From Panacagrimonas sp052387695 (lineage in GTDB: Bacteria > Pseudomonadota > Gammaproteobacteria > Nevskiales > Nevskiaceae), in assembly GCA_052387695.1 (NCBI GenBank), contig JBQTIX010000166.1:1-29077 (forward strand): a stretch of DNA of 29,077 bases, in the 5' to 3' direction. The notes beneath the pieces were generated by a model. It did no database searches, had not been told where the DNA came from, and worked only from the letters and a program-made list of their open reading frames with translations. Positions 1 to 7,945 of the stretch are shown here, piece by piece. The position numbers and the translations under genes were made by a program. Positions within the stretch are counted from its first letter, which is position 1. Every line of letters begins with the position of its first letter.

Positions 1-3
1 GGT

Positions 4-107
4 GTAGGTCGGCTCAAGGCCACGGCTTTTCGTGGCCGGAGCCGACAGGCGCCGGTCGTCGTGAGCGCGCGCAGCGTCGGTTCCGCCGTCGGCTTGAACC
101 GACCTGC
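4..107. repeat. REP-like palindromic doublet, copy 1
   Basis: The element starts with gtaggtcggctcaag and ends with cttgaaccgacctgcg, which pair as outer arms. Inside are the counter-oriented pieces gagccgacag and gtcggttccgcc, so it can fold as two hairpins or one long one. The same architecture recurs at 13889-13992 and 16558-16667. Homology to copy 2 runs past the palindrome to about position 130. Confidence 0.75.
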
Positions 108-196
108 GAGCCGGATCGAACCGGTGCAGACTTTCCTTGAAACGCAGGACGGGCGCGTCTTCAAGTTCGCGCGCGAAGACATCGCAGGCCGGCGGC

Positions 197-408
197 GGGT
201 AGTGCATCAGTTTGAAATCCGTTCGCACCGAGTGGTAGCGCCGCGACAGCGGCGCTGATTGCGCAGCAATGCCGCGTACCGAGGGGCCGGGCCTGCCCTC
301 GAAACGCGACGCGTCCCTCGATACGCCCGCTGCGCGGCTACTCGGGACGAACGGGCCGGCGCTACTCGGGCCGAACGGGGTTCTGGAATTCAAACTGATG
401 CACTACCC
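197..408. repeat. Long-spaced inverted repeat, 24-nt arms
   Basis: Positions 197-220 (gggtagtgcatcagtttgaa and four more bases) are the reverse complement of 385-408 with one mismatch, giving 23/24 paired positions around a 164-nt spacer. The spacer holds the duplicated 19-nt units. No transposase frame and no clear target duplication are visible. It could be a miniature element with terminal inverted repeats or an inverted duplication. Confidence 0.6.
337..379. repeat. Two tandem 19-nt units
   Basis: Positions 337-355 read gctactcgggacgaacggg and 361-379 repeat this with one substitution, separated by five bases. Units of this ctcggg-cgaacggg type are common dispersed intergenic repeats in high-GC Beta- and Gammaproteobacteria (recalled, not checked). 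Confidence 0.55.
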
Positions 409-891
409 GGCGGCGGCGAGCGTTGGGGGCAGCTGTTCATGCTGTTTATCTTTTTGAGTTGGGCGTCGGCGAACGTGCCGCGTGTTGTACCGGACGGTTC
501 GGCGCTGTAGTCCGACGAGCACTCCTCCAAAGGGTCGGTCGCGAGCGATGCGCACACTACGCCCGCGCCTTTGCCAGCATGGTTTCATTGCGGTCGCTCC
601 GTAGCTCCGTTGTCGATCGCAGAGCGCCAACCGGCGCGTGTACGCGCCCTCCGTCCAGGTTCATTTCCATAGCGGAACGCAACCGCGTCGACGGACACAC
701 AAAAATTCGCGAGCGATGACCGGCTTTTCGGGTGGACGAGTTACCGAGTGGTGAAGGGTTAAAACGCCGCGCCATCGGGTGGGCATCCGTACCGCCGCTT
801 TCGACGGAAGCAATGCTCATGGCTACCGCGATACATCCGACGAGGTCGAAGGGCTTTCGCGCTTCCTCGACCACAAATTCTTAAAAATATT

Positions 892-907
892 AGTGAACTG
901 CGTCACA
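892..907. promoter_or_regulatory. CRP/Vfr-like palindrome
   Basis: AGTGA-N6-TCACA matches 9 of the 10 conserved half-site bases of the CRP consensus TGTGA-N6-TCACA. It lies in a locally AT-rich patch about 290 bp upstream of the porin start. It could act on that gene if a promoter lies between, but I see no convincing -35/-10 pair there, so this is a weak call. Confidence 0.3.
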
Positions 908-1199
908 GTTTTTCCGCAATCCACTCAAAGTCCCCTCATTTGGGTGGCGACAGGACCGGTTGCAAGTCACTAAGGTCCATCGAAGAGAAGCGAAGGAGCG
1001 CTGACTCTCGGATCGGACGATCTCCAAATTTCGAGCGATGTCCTGTTTCGCCCCGAAATAACGTTATGAAAGCTAGGGACAACAAGCCCGGCGTCGGGCT
1101 CACCTGTTGCATTTGATGATTGGCCACCGTGTCGCAGCACGCTCGCCGCACCGCGGCGGCGCACCCAGGAAGATGGAAGTGAACCTCAGAGGTCGTCGC

Positions 1200-2690
1200 A
1201 TGACGTGTTTCGCGCGGCCTCTGGCCGGCGCGGTCCTGTTGGCGGGGCTCGCGGGCGCGTCGCCGGCCTTGGCCACCAATGGCTTCTACCTGCATGGCTT
1301 CACCGCCGCGCAACGGGCGATGGCGGGCTCCGGTACGGCCCTGGCCGGCGACGTGGGGCAACTGCCGCTCAATCCGGCCGGACTGGTGGGAGTTGCCGCG
1401 CAGTGGGAGCTCGATCTCAACATCTTGTTCTACCGCCCCAGTGCGAAAATCGGCGAGCACGGCGCGGGCTTGGGCCTGTTCAGCATCGAGCGCGAAAGCC
1501 TGCCGTCGGTGGAGGACACCTTTTTCTTTCCGTTCATCGCCTACGGGCAGGCGATCGACGACTCGTCCGCGTGGGGGGTGTCGCTCAACGGCGGCGGGCT
1601 GAAGTCGGTCTACGAGGGCGGAAGCGCGCAGTTTCTCCGGGGCGTCCCCCTGCTCTCCTCCCGTTGCGCGGGTCTCTTCGGTGGCGGCAACCCACTACCC
1701 GGGAATGTCGATCCGCTGCGCTTCTGCGGTCGTGCCGACCGCGTGAGTTCCGCCGATCTGACGCAACTCTTCTTCCGCGCCGCTTATGCAAAACGCTTCG
1801 GTGAGCGGTTCTCGATCGGCCTGTCGCCGATCATCGTCGCCGAGTATTTCCGTGCCCGCGGCTTGCAGGCTTTCGATCGATACTCGGTGGCGCCGGGGCG
1901 AGTCACCGACAATGGCCTGGCGCGTTCGCCGGTGCTGGGCTTCGGCGCTCGGCTGGGGTTGTTGTGGTCGCCGGCCGACGGCGTCGGCCTGGGCGCTTCC
2001 TTTCAGTCGCGCATCCGCACCGGAGACCTGGATGACTACACCGGTCTGATCCCGGGAGACGTCGAGTCCATCGGTGCTCCGGCCATGTGGAATCTCGGCG
2101 TCGCCTGGCGACCGGTCGCGGCGCACCTGTTCGCGGCCGACTTCGAGAGGATCAACTTCAGCGACGTGGCACCGATCGGCCGGCGGCTCGATCCGCAGGC
2201 GCTTGCGACCCGCTGCCTGCTGCCGCGCCTGCTCCTGAATGCGCAACCTTCCGAAGCCTGTTTCGGCGGCGAGACCGGCCCGGGTTTCGGCTGGCGCGAT
2301 TCGCTGTCGTACAAGCTGGGTTACCGCCTGGCACTCGGCCCGTCGCTCGCGCTCAGTCTCGGCTACACCTATACCCGCATCCCAGTCCGTCAAAGCGAGG
2401 TCGTGTTCAACATCCTGGCCCCTGGCATCACGCCGCATCATTACGCCGCGGGGCTCGGCTGGGAGCTGCGCCCGGGATTGAGCCTCAACTTCGCCGCCCT
2501 GTACACACCCAAGAACACCGTGAGCGGCAAGAATCCGTTCGATCATGTCGACGCTGGCGCCCTGATCGCGCTGGTTGGTGCTCAGACGGATTCGAATCCC
2601 GGCGTTTTCGGCGCCGACCCCGGGGACCAGGATGTCAGTGTCTCGGTGACCGTGCTGGAACTGGTCTTCGGGGTGCAGATCGGGTTTTGA
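1200..2690 (+). CDS. OmpP1/FadL/TodX-family outer-membrane porin
   Basis: A 496-residue outer-membrane beta-barrel for uptake of long-chain fatty acids or other hydrophobic compounds. The ATG at 1200 follows AGAGG by seven bases and gives a clean signal peptide: a hydrophobic stretch at residues 8-20 and an ALA cleavage site near 25. The upstream in-frame ATG at 1173 is a weaker alternative because its Shine-Dalgarno abuts it. The mature N-terminus NGFYLHGFTAAQRAMAGSG, followed by NPAGL, is the FadL-family plug and hatch signature. The rest alternates barrel strands (for example LSYKLGYRLALG, LALSLGYTYTRIPV) with polar loops, and the protein ends in a terminal strand with Phe last (GVQIGF). 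It sits next to, and convergent with, the alkane/acyl-CoA block, which fits a hydrocarbon or fatty-acid entry role. The substrate cannot be read from the sequence. Confidence 0.88.
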   Translation: MTCFARPLAGAVLLAGLAGASPALATNGFYLHGFTAAQRAMAGSGTALAGDVGQLPLNPAGLVGVAAQWELDLNILFYRPSAKIGEHGAGLGLFSIERESLPSVEDTFFFPFIAYGQAIDDSSAWGVSLNGGGLKSVYEGGSAQFLRGVPLLSSRCAGLFGGGNPLPGNVDPLRFCGRADRVSSADLTQLFFRAAYAKRFGERFSIGLSPIIVAEYFRARGLQAFDRYSVAPGRVTDNGLARSPVLGFGARLGLLWSPADGVGLGASFQSRIRTGDLDDYTGLIPGDVESIGAPAMWNLGVAWRPVAAHLFAADFERINFSDVAPIGRRLDPQALATRCLLPRLLLNAQPSEACFGGETGPGFGWRDSLSYKLGYRLALGPSLALSLGYTYTRIPVRQSEVVFNILAPGITPHHYAAGLGWELRPGLSLNFAALYTPKNTVSGKNPFDHVDAGALIALVGAQTDSNPGVFGADPGDQDVSVSVTVLELVFGVQIGF

Positions 2691-2769
2691 ACGGGTCGCG
2701 AGGAACCCCGCACAGGACTGCATTCGTCGTTCGAATGAAGCGATAGCGGCAGCGCCTCCGTCGGAAACA

Positions 2770-2794
2770 GCTGGGTTTCGTTCCTCGACCCAGC
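2770..2794. repeat. Small palindrome between convergent genes
   Basis: gctgggt and acccagc form a perfect 7-bp stem around an 11-nt loop. It sits in the 129-bp gap between the porin and the oxidoreductase, whose 3' ends face each other. There is no T-run on either side, so it is a poor intrinsic terminator. It resembles the widespread small repeat with gtaggctgggt arms and may serve both transcripts as a 3'-end stabilising hairpin. Confidence 0.4.
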
Positions 2795-2819
2795 CTACGC
2801 GGACTCGCCCATGACCACG

Positions 2820-3857
2820 TCAGTCCGCCACCCTGACCAAGGCCTTGCCGAAGTTGCGGCCTTCGAAGACCCCCTGGAGCGCGTCGGGCGCGTTTTCCAA
2901 TCCGTCCACGATATGCTCCACCACATTGATCTGGCCACCGAGAATCCAGGCCTTCATCTCCTTTTTGAACTGCTCATGAAGCGGTGTCCCTACCCAGTCC
3001 AGAGTCACCATGCCATGGACCGACAACCGCTTCAGATTGATGTCGTTGAATACGACAGTCGTTAGATCGGGGCCGGGTGGAAGCTTCGCAGCGCAGTAAA
3101 ACGACATGACTCCACAAGCCGCAATGCGGGCGTGCCGGTTGTAGTGGGGCATCGCCAGCTGGAGGACGCCGGCCGTGCCGGACATCACATGGCAGTCCAC
3201 ACCCTTCTTGGAAAATTCCTGCGTGCAGCGCACTATGAAATCACTCGCTGTCCGGTCGATGCAGACATCAAACCCCAGCACATCCATGCCATAGCGGACC
3301 TTCTTGGCGCCGCTGACGGCGCCGATGGTCCGAGCACCTCGCATTTTCCCGAGTTGTCCGACGATTTGGCCGAGGCCGCCGAGAGCCGCGCCGAAAATGA
3401 GCGTCTCTCCACGTTGCACTTTCAGGTATTGGTCGACTGCAATATAGGCGCCGAACCCTGACATCCCCAGTGCGCCCAGGACGTAGGAGGAACGAGGGAT
3501 TTCCGGATCAATGTTGAAGATCCCCGTGCCGTCCGAAACGTGGTAATCCTGCCAGCCCCACAACCCCTGGACCATCTCCCCTTCCGCATAGTCGGGATGA
3601 TTCGAGATCTCCACGCGCCCGACCGTGGGCCCCACCATCAAGCCACCCAGCGGGACGGTCATACCCTGGGAGGAAGTCGGTTTGAGTCGCCCGTAAAGAT
3701 ACGGTTCGATGCCCAGCCAGGTCGTTCGTATCAGAACCTCGCCGTTACCCGGCTTCGGCTTTGGAGTCGAGCTAAGGCTGAACATTCCAGTGTTCGGAAT
3801 TGAAAAGCGCGAACGCTTCGACACGATGATGCGACGGTTAACGGAATTTTCAGTCAT
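2820..3857 (-). CDS. MDR-family NAD(P)H-dependent oxidoreductase (LTB4 12-HD/CurA-like)
   Basis: A 345-residue zinc-independent medium-chain reductase, the group that contains leukotriene B4 12-hydroxydehydrogenase/prostaglandin reductase and CurA. These enzymes usually reduce enones or oxidise allylic alcohols. The ATG at 3857 has AGGAG seven bases upstream. Family marks are the N-terminal GNGEVLIRTTWLGIEPYLYG, the LGALGMSGFGAYIA segment, the cofactor loop GAALGGLGQIVGQ and the C-terminal ENAPDALQGVFEGRNFGKA. The usual AASGAVG is here AALGGLG, and the DNVGG that normally follows is replaced by VMSGTAG, so this is a divergent member. Sampled lines of this gene (about 50-58% GC) are lower than neighbours at about 63%, which may mean recent acquisition. 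It lies beyond the terminator of the acyl-CoA synthetase unit and so probably has its own promoter. Confidence 0.8.
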   Translation of the reverse strand: MTENSVNRRIIVSKRSRFSIPNTGMFSLSSTPKPKPGNGEVLIRTTWLGIEPYLYGRLKPTSSQGMTVPLGGLMVGPTVGRVEISNHPDYAEGEMVQGLWGWQDYHVSDGTGIFNIDPEIPRSSYVLGALGMSGFGAYIAVDQYLKVQRGETLIFGAALGGLGQIVGQLGKMRGARTIGAVSGAKKVRYGMDVLGFDVCIDRTASDFIVRCTQEFSKKGVDCHVMSGTAGVLQLAMPHYNRHARIAACGVMSFYCAAKLPPGPDLTTVVFNDINLKRLSVHGMVTLDWVGTPLHEQFKKEMKAWILGGQINVVEHIVDGLENAPDALQGVFEGRNFGKALVRVAD

Positions 3858-4022
3858 CTTGCTTCTCCTCGGCAGTCGCACACCGCCCGTTCAAAGCCAT
3901 CTTCCTGGAGCGGCTTTCAGTCAGACCCCATGGTAGACCGCCGAAGAACCTGGCGCCAGTTAGCGGCTTCATCGCGTAACCCGCCTTGACGCGCACACGG
4001 CGGCAAGCGTCGGGTAAAGCCC

Positions 4023-4056
4023 AAAAAAAAGCCCGACCGGATTGATCCGGTCAGGC
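4023..4056 (-). terminator. Strong intrinsic terminator of the catabolic operon
   Basis: Read on the minus strand, an 11-bp stem (gcctgaccgga with tccggtcgggc, one G-U pair) closes a 4-nt loop and is followed directly by eight T residues. It lies about 100 nt past the acyl-CoA synthetase stop and would end transcription of the unit that begins upstream with the dehydrogenases. Confidence 0.88.
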
Positions 4057-4159
4057 CTGCTCGGCACCGCTTGCAGCGTGTCAAGGTCAGTCGTGGTGGG
4101 TGATGCCGCCGATTCCCTTGATTGGCGCGATCGTCGCGGTGACCGGCGCTCTTACGAAA

Positions 4160-5731
4160 CTATCCGATCGCCCGATCGGCGCCCTTCCAGAACTGGTCGC
4201 GCACCGCACGCTTCAATATTTTTCCGGTCGCTGTCATCGGCAACGATTCGACGAAGTGAACTTCCTTGGGCACCTTGTAGCCGGCGATGAGCGTGCGGCA
4301 ATACGCGATGAGTTCTTCGGCGGTCGGCTGCGCGCCCGCGGCCGGGATGACGATAGCCGTGACCCGCTCGCCCCAGCGCGGATCCGGCAGACCGATCACC
4401 GCGCACTGCCTGACCCCGGGATGCCGGGTCAGCGCCTGCTCGACTTCGGCGGAATACACGTTCTCACCGCCGGTGACGATCATGTCCTTGACCCGGTCGA
4501 CGATGTACAGCAAGCCCTCCTTGTCGCGGAAGCCGGCGTCGCCGGTCCGGTACCAACCGTCCTTCATCACGGCTGCGGTGGTTTCCGGCTGGTTCCAGTA
4601 GCCGCCGAAAATGTTAGGGCCGCGCACCAGGAATTCCCCGGTGGCGCCGGGCGCGACTTCGTTGCCCTCGCCATCGACGATCTTGATCTCGATCAGGGGC
4701 AGTGGCGTGCCGCAGGACCGCAGCTTGGCCTCGTCGTTGAGATCATGCTGCTCGGGCCGCAGCAGGGTGATCGCACCCGACGATTCGGTCGCGCCGTAGA
4801 ACTGCATGAACTGGCACTGCATCTCGACCAGCGCGCGCTTGAGCAGGGTCGCGCTGATCGGCGAGCCGGCGTACATCACCAGTCGCAGCGAGGAGAAATC
4901 GGCGGTCTTGGCGTCAGGGTGATCGAGCACCATCTGGATCGCCGTCGGCACCAGGGCGCAGATCGTCGGCCGGTCGCGCGCGATCAGTTGCAGCAGCTTG
5001 CCGGGCTCCAGCGCCGGCAGAATCGAAACCGCCGCGCCGTTGTACAACGCCTGCACCGACAGCCCGGTGCCGACCAGGTGAAACACCGGCATGACCGTGA
5101 GCATGACGTCGCCGTCGCGCCACTCGTAAGCCGGTTCGAGATGCTCGCACAGGCGCATGTAGCCAAGGCTGCCATGCGTGAGTTGTACGCCCTTGGGCTT
5201 ACCGGTGGTACCGGAGGTGTAGATCAGGACCGCGGTGTCGTCGGGATGGATGGAAAGCTGCGGGTCGCGACCGTCACCCTGTGCCATCCACTGGTCGAAC
5301 GCGCCGGGCTCGGCCGACGTGGAGTCGAAGACCACGGTCGTGAAGGATTGCTTGCACAGGTTCTCGACGGTCTTGAGCGCCTGTTCTAATTCGCGGTCCA
5401 CGAAGATCAGAGGACATTGCGCGTCCTCGATCACCGGCACCAGTTCGGCCGACGCAAGCCGCCAGTTGAGCGGCGTGATGGCACAGCCCGCCTTGGCCGC
5501 GCCGAAGAACAGTTCGAAATAGCGCGCCGAGTTCTTGCCGAAGAATCCGAGATGCGACCCGGGCTTGATGCCGGACGCGACGACGGCGCTGGCGATGCGG
5601 TTGCTGACCTCGTCGAGCTCGTCGAAGCTACGCGTGCCCAGGGCGTCGATCAAAGCCGGCCGGTGGGGCCGCATGCGGCCGTAGTGTCGGGGAATGTCGG
5701 CCAGGTTCCTGACTTCAGAGTGCAGCCACAT
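4160..5731 (-). CDS. AMP-forming acyl-CoA synthetase (FadD-like)
   Basis: A 523-residue member of the ANL adenylating superfamily that activates a carboxylic acid to its CoA thioester with ATP. Visible motifs are the P-loop YTSGTTGKPKGVQLTH (about residues 171-186), QFYGATESSG, the hinge region GWYRTGDAGFRDKEG, then DRVKDMIVTGGENVYSAEVE, and the C-terminal catalytic lysine in ATGKILKRAVRDQF. Length and motif order match medium/long-chain fatty acid-CoA ligases. The start follows AGGAGAG at normal spacing. It is the last gene of the minus-strand block, 50 bp after the enoyl-CoA isomerase gene, and would activate the acid made after terminal hydroxylation. Substrate chain length or ring content is not deducible. 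Confidence 0.9.
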   Translation of the reverse strand: MWLHSEVRNLADIPRHYGRMRPHRPALIDALGTRSFDELDEVSNRIASAVVASGIKPGSHLGFFGKNSARYFELFFGAAKAGCAITPLNWRLASAELVPVIEDAQCPLIFVDRELEQALKTVENLCKQSFTTVVFDSTSAEPGAFDQWMAQGDGRDPQLSIHPDDTAVLIYTSGTTGKPKGVQLTHGSLGYMRLCEHLEPAYEWRDGDVMLTVMPVFHLVGTGLSVQALYNGAAVSILPALEPGKLLQLIARDRPTICALVPTAIQMVLDHPDAKTADFSSLRLVMYAGSPISATLLKRALVEMQCQFMQFYGATESSGAITLLRPEQHDLNDEAKLRSCGTPLPLIEIKIVDGEGNEVAPGATGEFLVRGPNIFGGYWNQPETTAAVMKDGWYRTGDAGFRDKEGLLYIVDRVKDMIVTGGENVYSAEVEQALTRHPGVRQCAVIGLPDPRWGERVTAIVIPAAGAQPTAEELIAYCRTLIAGYKVPKEVHFVESLPMTATGKILKRAVRDQFWKGADRAIG

Positions 5732-5781
5732 ATTGATCTCTCCTCTTCGGTCCCGCGTCTGCGGGATCCGGTGACGGACGT

Positions 5782-6570
5782 CTATCGTCCCTGGAACTTC
5801 GCCTTGCGTTTTTCCACGAAGGCCATGATGCCCTCTCGGGCGTCGCTGGTGGATGCGGCGCGGGTCAGGGCTTGGGCCTCGTCTTCGAGCTGCGCCTCGA
5901 AAGGCTGGCCGAGCGAGCGGGCAAACAACCGGCGAACTTCTCCGTAAGCGCGCGTCGGCCCCTGGCTCAGCTTGATGGCCGCCCTTTCGGCTTCGGCCAT
6001 CAGCAGCGCGTCGTCCACCACGTGATCGACCAGACCGACGCTGGCAGCCTGCTCGGCCTCCAGCATTTCAGCGAGAATCAGGAAGCGCCGCGCACGCGCA
6101 ATGCCCATGCGCGAGGCGAGGCCAAACGAGGCGCCCGCATCGCAGCTATAGCCGATCTGCGAGTAGGCCGCGCCGAAGCGTGCGGAGCGCGCGCTGAAGA
6201 CCAGATCGCAATTCGCGATCAGCGCGCAGCCGCCGCCCATGCAGGTGCCGTGCACCGCCGCCACGATCGGCGCATCGAGCCGCGCCATGCGCGCGGTACC
6301 CATGTGCAAGCCGCCCGTCCATTCGCGAATCTTGTCCGGCAGGACATCCAGGTTCTGGGAGAACATGTTGATGTCGCCGCCGACGGTGAAGAACTTGCCC
6401 GCGGCCGTGATGAGCACCGCGCGCACGTCCTTCCGACCCGACAACTCGTTGGCAACCTGCGCCCACTCGGCGCAGAACGGCGCGTTGAACGGATTGCCGA
6501 TCTCGGGCTGGTTGAGTACCAGGCGCGCGAGGCCGTCGGTGACGCTCAGGTCTATCGATTCGTAGGACAC
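5782..6570 (-). CDS. Crotonase-fold enoyl-CoA isomerase/hydratase, PaaG-like active site
   Basis: A 262-residue crotonase. I chose the GTG at 6570, preceded by AGGGAGA at good spacing. An ATG at 6600 would add ten residues and would place the 5' end inside a large hairpin. The oxyanion-hole loops are GKFFTVGGDINMF and HGTCMGGGCALIANCD. Aligned by eye with classical enoyl-CoA hydratases, the first catalytic Glu (in FGQPEI) is Tyr136, and an Asp (Asp144 in YSQIGYSCDAG) occupies the place of the catalytic Asp of PaaG-type isomerases. Shift of a double bond (delta3 to delta2), rather than plain hydration, is therefore the better guess. It lies between the alkB-like gene and the acyl-CoA synthetase and would serve beta-oxidation of unsaturated or branched acyl-CoAs. 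Confidence 0.85.
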   Translation of the reverse strand: MSYESIDLSVTDGLARLVLNQPEIGNPFNAPFCAEWAQVANELSGRKDVRAVLITAAGKFFTVGGDINMFSQNLDVLPDKIREWTGGLHMGTARMARLDAPIVAAVHGTCMGGGCALIANCDLVFSARSARFGAAYSQIGYSCDAGASFGLASRMGIARARRFLILAEMLEAEQAASVGLVDHVVDDALLMAEAERAAIKLSQGPTRAYGEVRRLFARSLGQPFEAQLEDEAQALTRAASTSDAREGIMAFVEKRKAKFQGR

Positions 6571-6592
6571 ACATTCTCCCTGCGGAAATGAA

Positions 6593-6669
6593 AACGCCAC
6601 TGATCTCCGGCGGGGTCCCCACGAAGTAGCGGTTCACTTCGTGGGGTGCCTGGGGAGACCAGTGGCGTT
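6593..6669 (-). promoter_or_regulatory. Nested hairpin between alkB-like and isomerase genes
   Basis: Outer arms 6593-6608 and 6654-6669 pair at 15 of 16 positions. Inside them, 6617-6627 (ccccacgaagt) and 6636-6646 (acttcgtgggg) form a perfect 11-bp stem around an 8-nt loop. No T-run follows on the minus strand, so it is not a classical terminator. It lies in the 117-bp space between two co-oriented genes, just upstream of the GTG start. An RNA processing, stabilising or attenuation element is likely; a small palindromic insertion is the alternative. Confidence 0.65.
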
Positions 6670-6687
6670 GAATGAAATGACTGCGCC

Positions 6688-7812
6688 TCAGACCCCCACG
6701 GTCGCGGCTTTACCGATCTGGATGCCCGGCTCGTTCTGCCAATCCGGCCAGCCCGCCGCCTTGTTCTGCTTGGCGGCGATGACGAGTTCTTCCTTGGTGG
6801 CGAACTCGGCATCCCAGCGCTTGAGCGCCGGCTTGATGATGACCTCGTGCCACAGCGGAGGGATGAGCGCCGAGAGGAAGCACACGAACACCGAGGGCAT
6901 CAGGATCGCTTCCTTGTGCGGCACCAGCTTGTAGTAGACCTGGTAGGAATTCAGGTGATGGTCCGCGTGGTTGGTGATGTCGAAACCCATCGTGCGCGAG
7001 AACCAGCCGAGGTGATTCCACAGGTGACGACGGCCGATGGGTGCGCCCTTGAGGCGGATCACGCCGTAGTGCTGGAAGTAGTTGAAGCTCTCGACCCAGA
7101 CGCGGGCGACGAGCTGGCCGCCGAGCGCGCAGAGATTCGCGATGGGACCGCCGATCAGGAAAATGATCACGTGGAAGATCGCGAGCGCGAGCAGCGCGCG
7201 ATACACGCGATGGCTGTAATGCCAAGGGCTCAGGCCCTTCTTCTTCAGCGCATTGGCTTCCATGGTCATCGCGTACTTGGTGCTCTCGAACACCGCATTG
7301 AGGGTGAAGCCATACAGGCTGGTGCCGCGCGCAGCGGTGTCGCCGTCGTCCGGCGTCGCCACGTCGATGTGATGGCCGACCACGTGGCCGATGTCGCGCG
7401 TGCAATCGAGAATGCACAGGTGGCCGTAGCGGCCGACCGTGCGCGCGATGGGATTGCGCATGTGGTACAGCTCATGCGCGGCCGGCACCAGCGGAATCAC
7501 GCCCATCCAGCCCACCGAGAGAACGCCGCCGATCATCTGCGCGGTGGTCAGCGGCTCCGGGCCGTGACCGATCTGCCAGGCGAAAACGAAGTACAGGCAG
7601 ACCGGACCAACGCAGCAGATCCAGATCGGGATGTTCGCGAGGGTCGCGTTGCTCATCTTCCGCACGCTGAAATCGCGTGGAACGATGGAGTCGAGAATCG
7701 CGAGGATCGGGAAGGTTGCGATGCCGATCCACATATAGTCGCCGCCCGCGTACAAACCAAAAGCCGAGAGCGCAACGACCAACACCGGGGTCCAATATTT
7801 GAGGTAATCCAT
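6688..7812 (-). CDS. alkB: AlkB-like integral-membrane diiron monooxygenase (alkane 1-monooxygenase type)
   Basis: A 374-residue membrane hydroxylase of the AlkB/XylM class, which oxidises a terminal methyl group to an alcohol using O2 and rubredoxin-delivered electrons. The ATG at 7812 has AGGAGAAG about eight bases upstream. The three His motifs are HELYH (113-117), HVVGHHIDVATPDD (143-156) and NHADHH (281-286). The AlkB signature FNYFQHYG is at 243-250. Hydrophobic helices lie near 8-22, 27-42, 60-80, 95-112, 205-226 and 303-322. No rubredoxin domain or gene is present in the window, so electrons must come from elsewhere. The protein is divergent: canonical AlkB has HELIHK, EHNKGHH and LQRHSDHH at the three sites, so substrate (n-alkane, branched alkane, terpenoid or alkylbenzene) is open. 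The flanking acyl-CoA dehydrogenases, isomerase and CoA ligase argue for aliphatic chains. Confidence 0.85.
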   Translation of the reverse strand: MDYLKYWTPVLVVALSAFGLYAGGDYMWIGIATFPILAILDSIVPRDFSVRKMSNATLANIPIWICCVGPVCLYFVFAWQIGHGPEPLTTAQMIGGVLSVGWMGVIPLVPAAHELYHMRNPIARTVGRYGHLCILDCTRDIGHVVGHHIDVATPDDGDTAARGTSLYGFTLNAVFESTKYAMTMEANALKKKGLSPWHYSHRVYRALLALAIFHVIIFLIGGPIANLCALGGQLVARVWVESFNYFQHYGVIRLKGAPIGRRHLWNHLGWFSRTMGFDITNHADHHLNSYQVYYKLVPHKEAILMPSVFVCFLSALIPPLWHEVIIKPALKRWDAEFATKEELVIAAKQNKAAGWPDWQNEPGIQIGKAATVGV

Positions 7813-7945
7813 GACGCTTCTCCTGACCTGTCGCATCGCCTGTTGACGACTCTCAACGACTAGCCGGGTTGCCTCGCGATGCCTCAAGACAACCCTGCTG
7901 CTTTTACCCCATACCCTTCAACTCTGCCAGCCCGGCCACACCCGG

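Larger units (their letters stand above)
1..1199. other. Gene-poor left end, 1.2 kb
   Basis: I recognise no gene here. Short open frames exist on both strands, but their translations are arginine-rich and low in complexity, as expected of high-GC noncoding DNA. The stretch holds a REP-like palindromic pair (4-107), a long-spaced inverted repeat (197-220 with 385-408), two copies of a 19-nt unit (337-355 and 361-379, differing by one base) and an AT-richer patch around 880-930 with a CRP-like palindrome. The unrelated repeats next to each other suggest a site that tolerates insertion or a decayed region upstream of the porin gene. Confidence 0.6.

Noticed and set aside
557..874. 105-codon minus-strand frame in the left gap
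   Set aside because: No ribosome site or domain; overlapped by competing frames of similar quality.
4100..5389. 429-codon plus-strand frame opposite the acyl-CoA synthetase
   Set aside because: Antisense shadow; composition typical of such frames.
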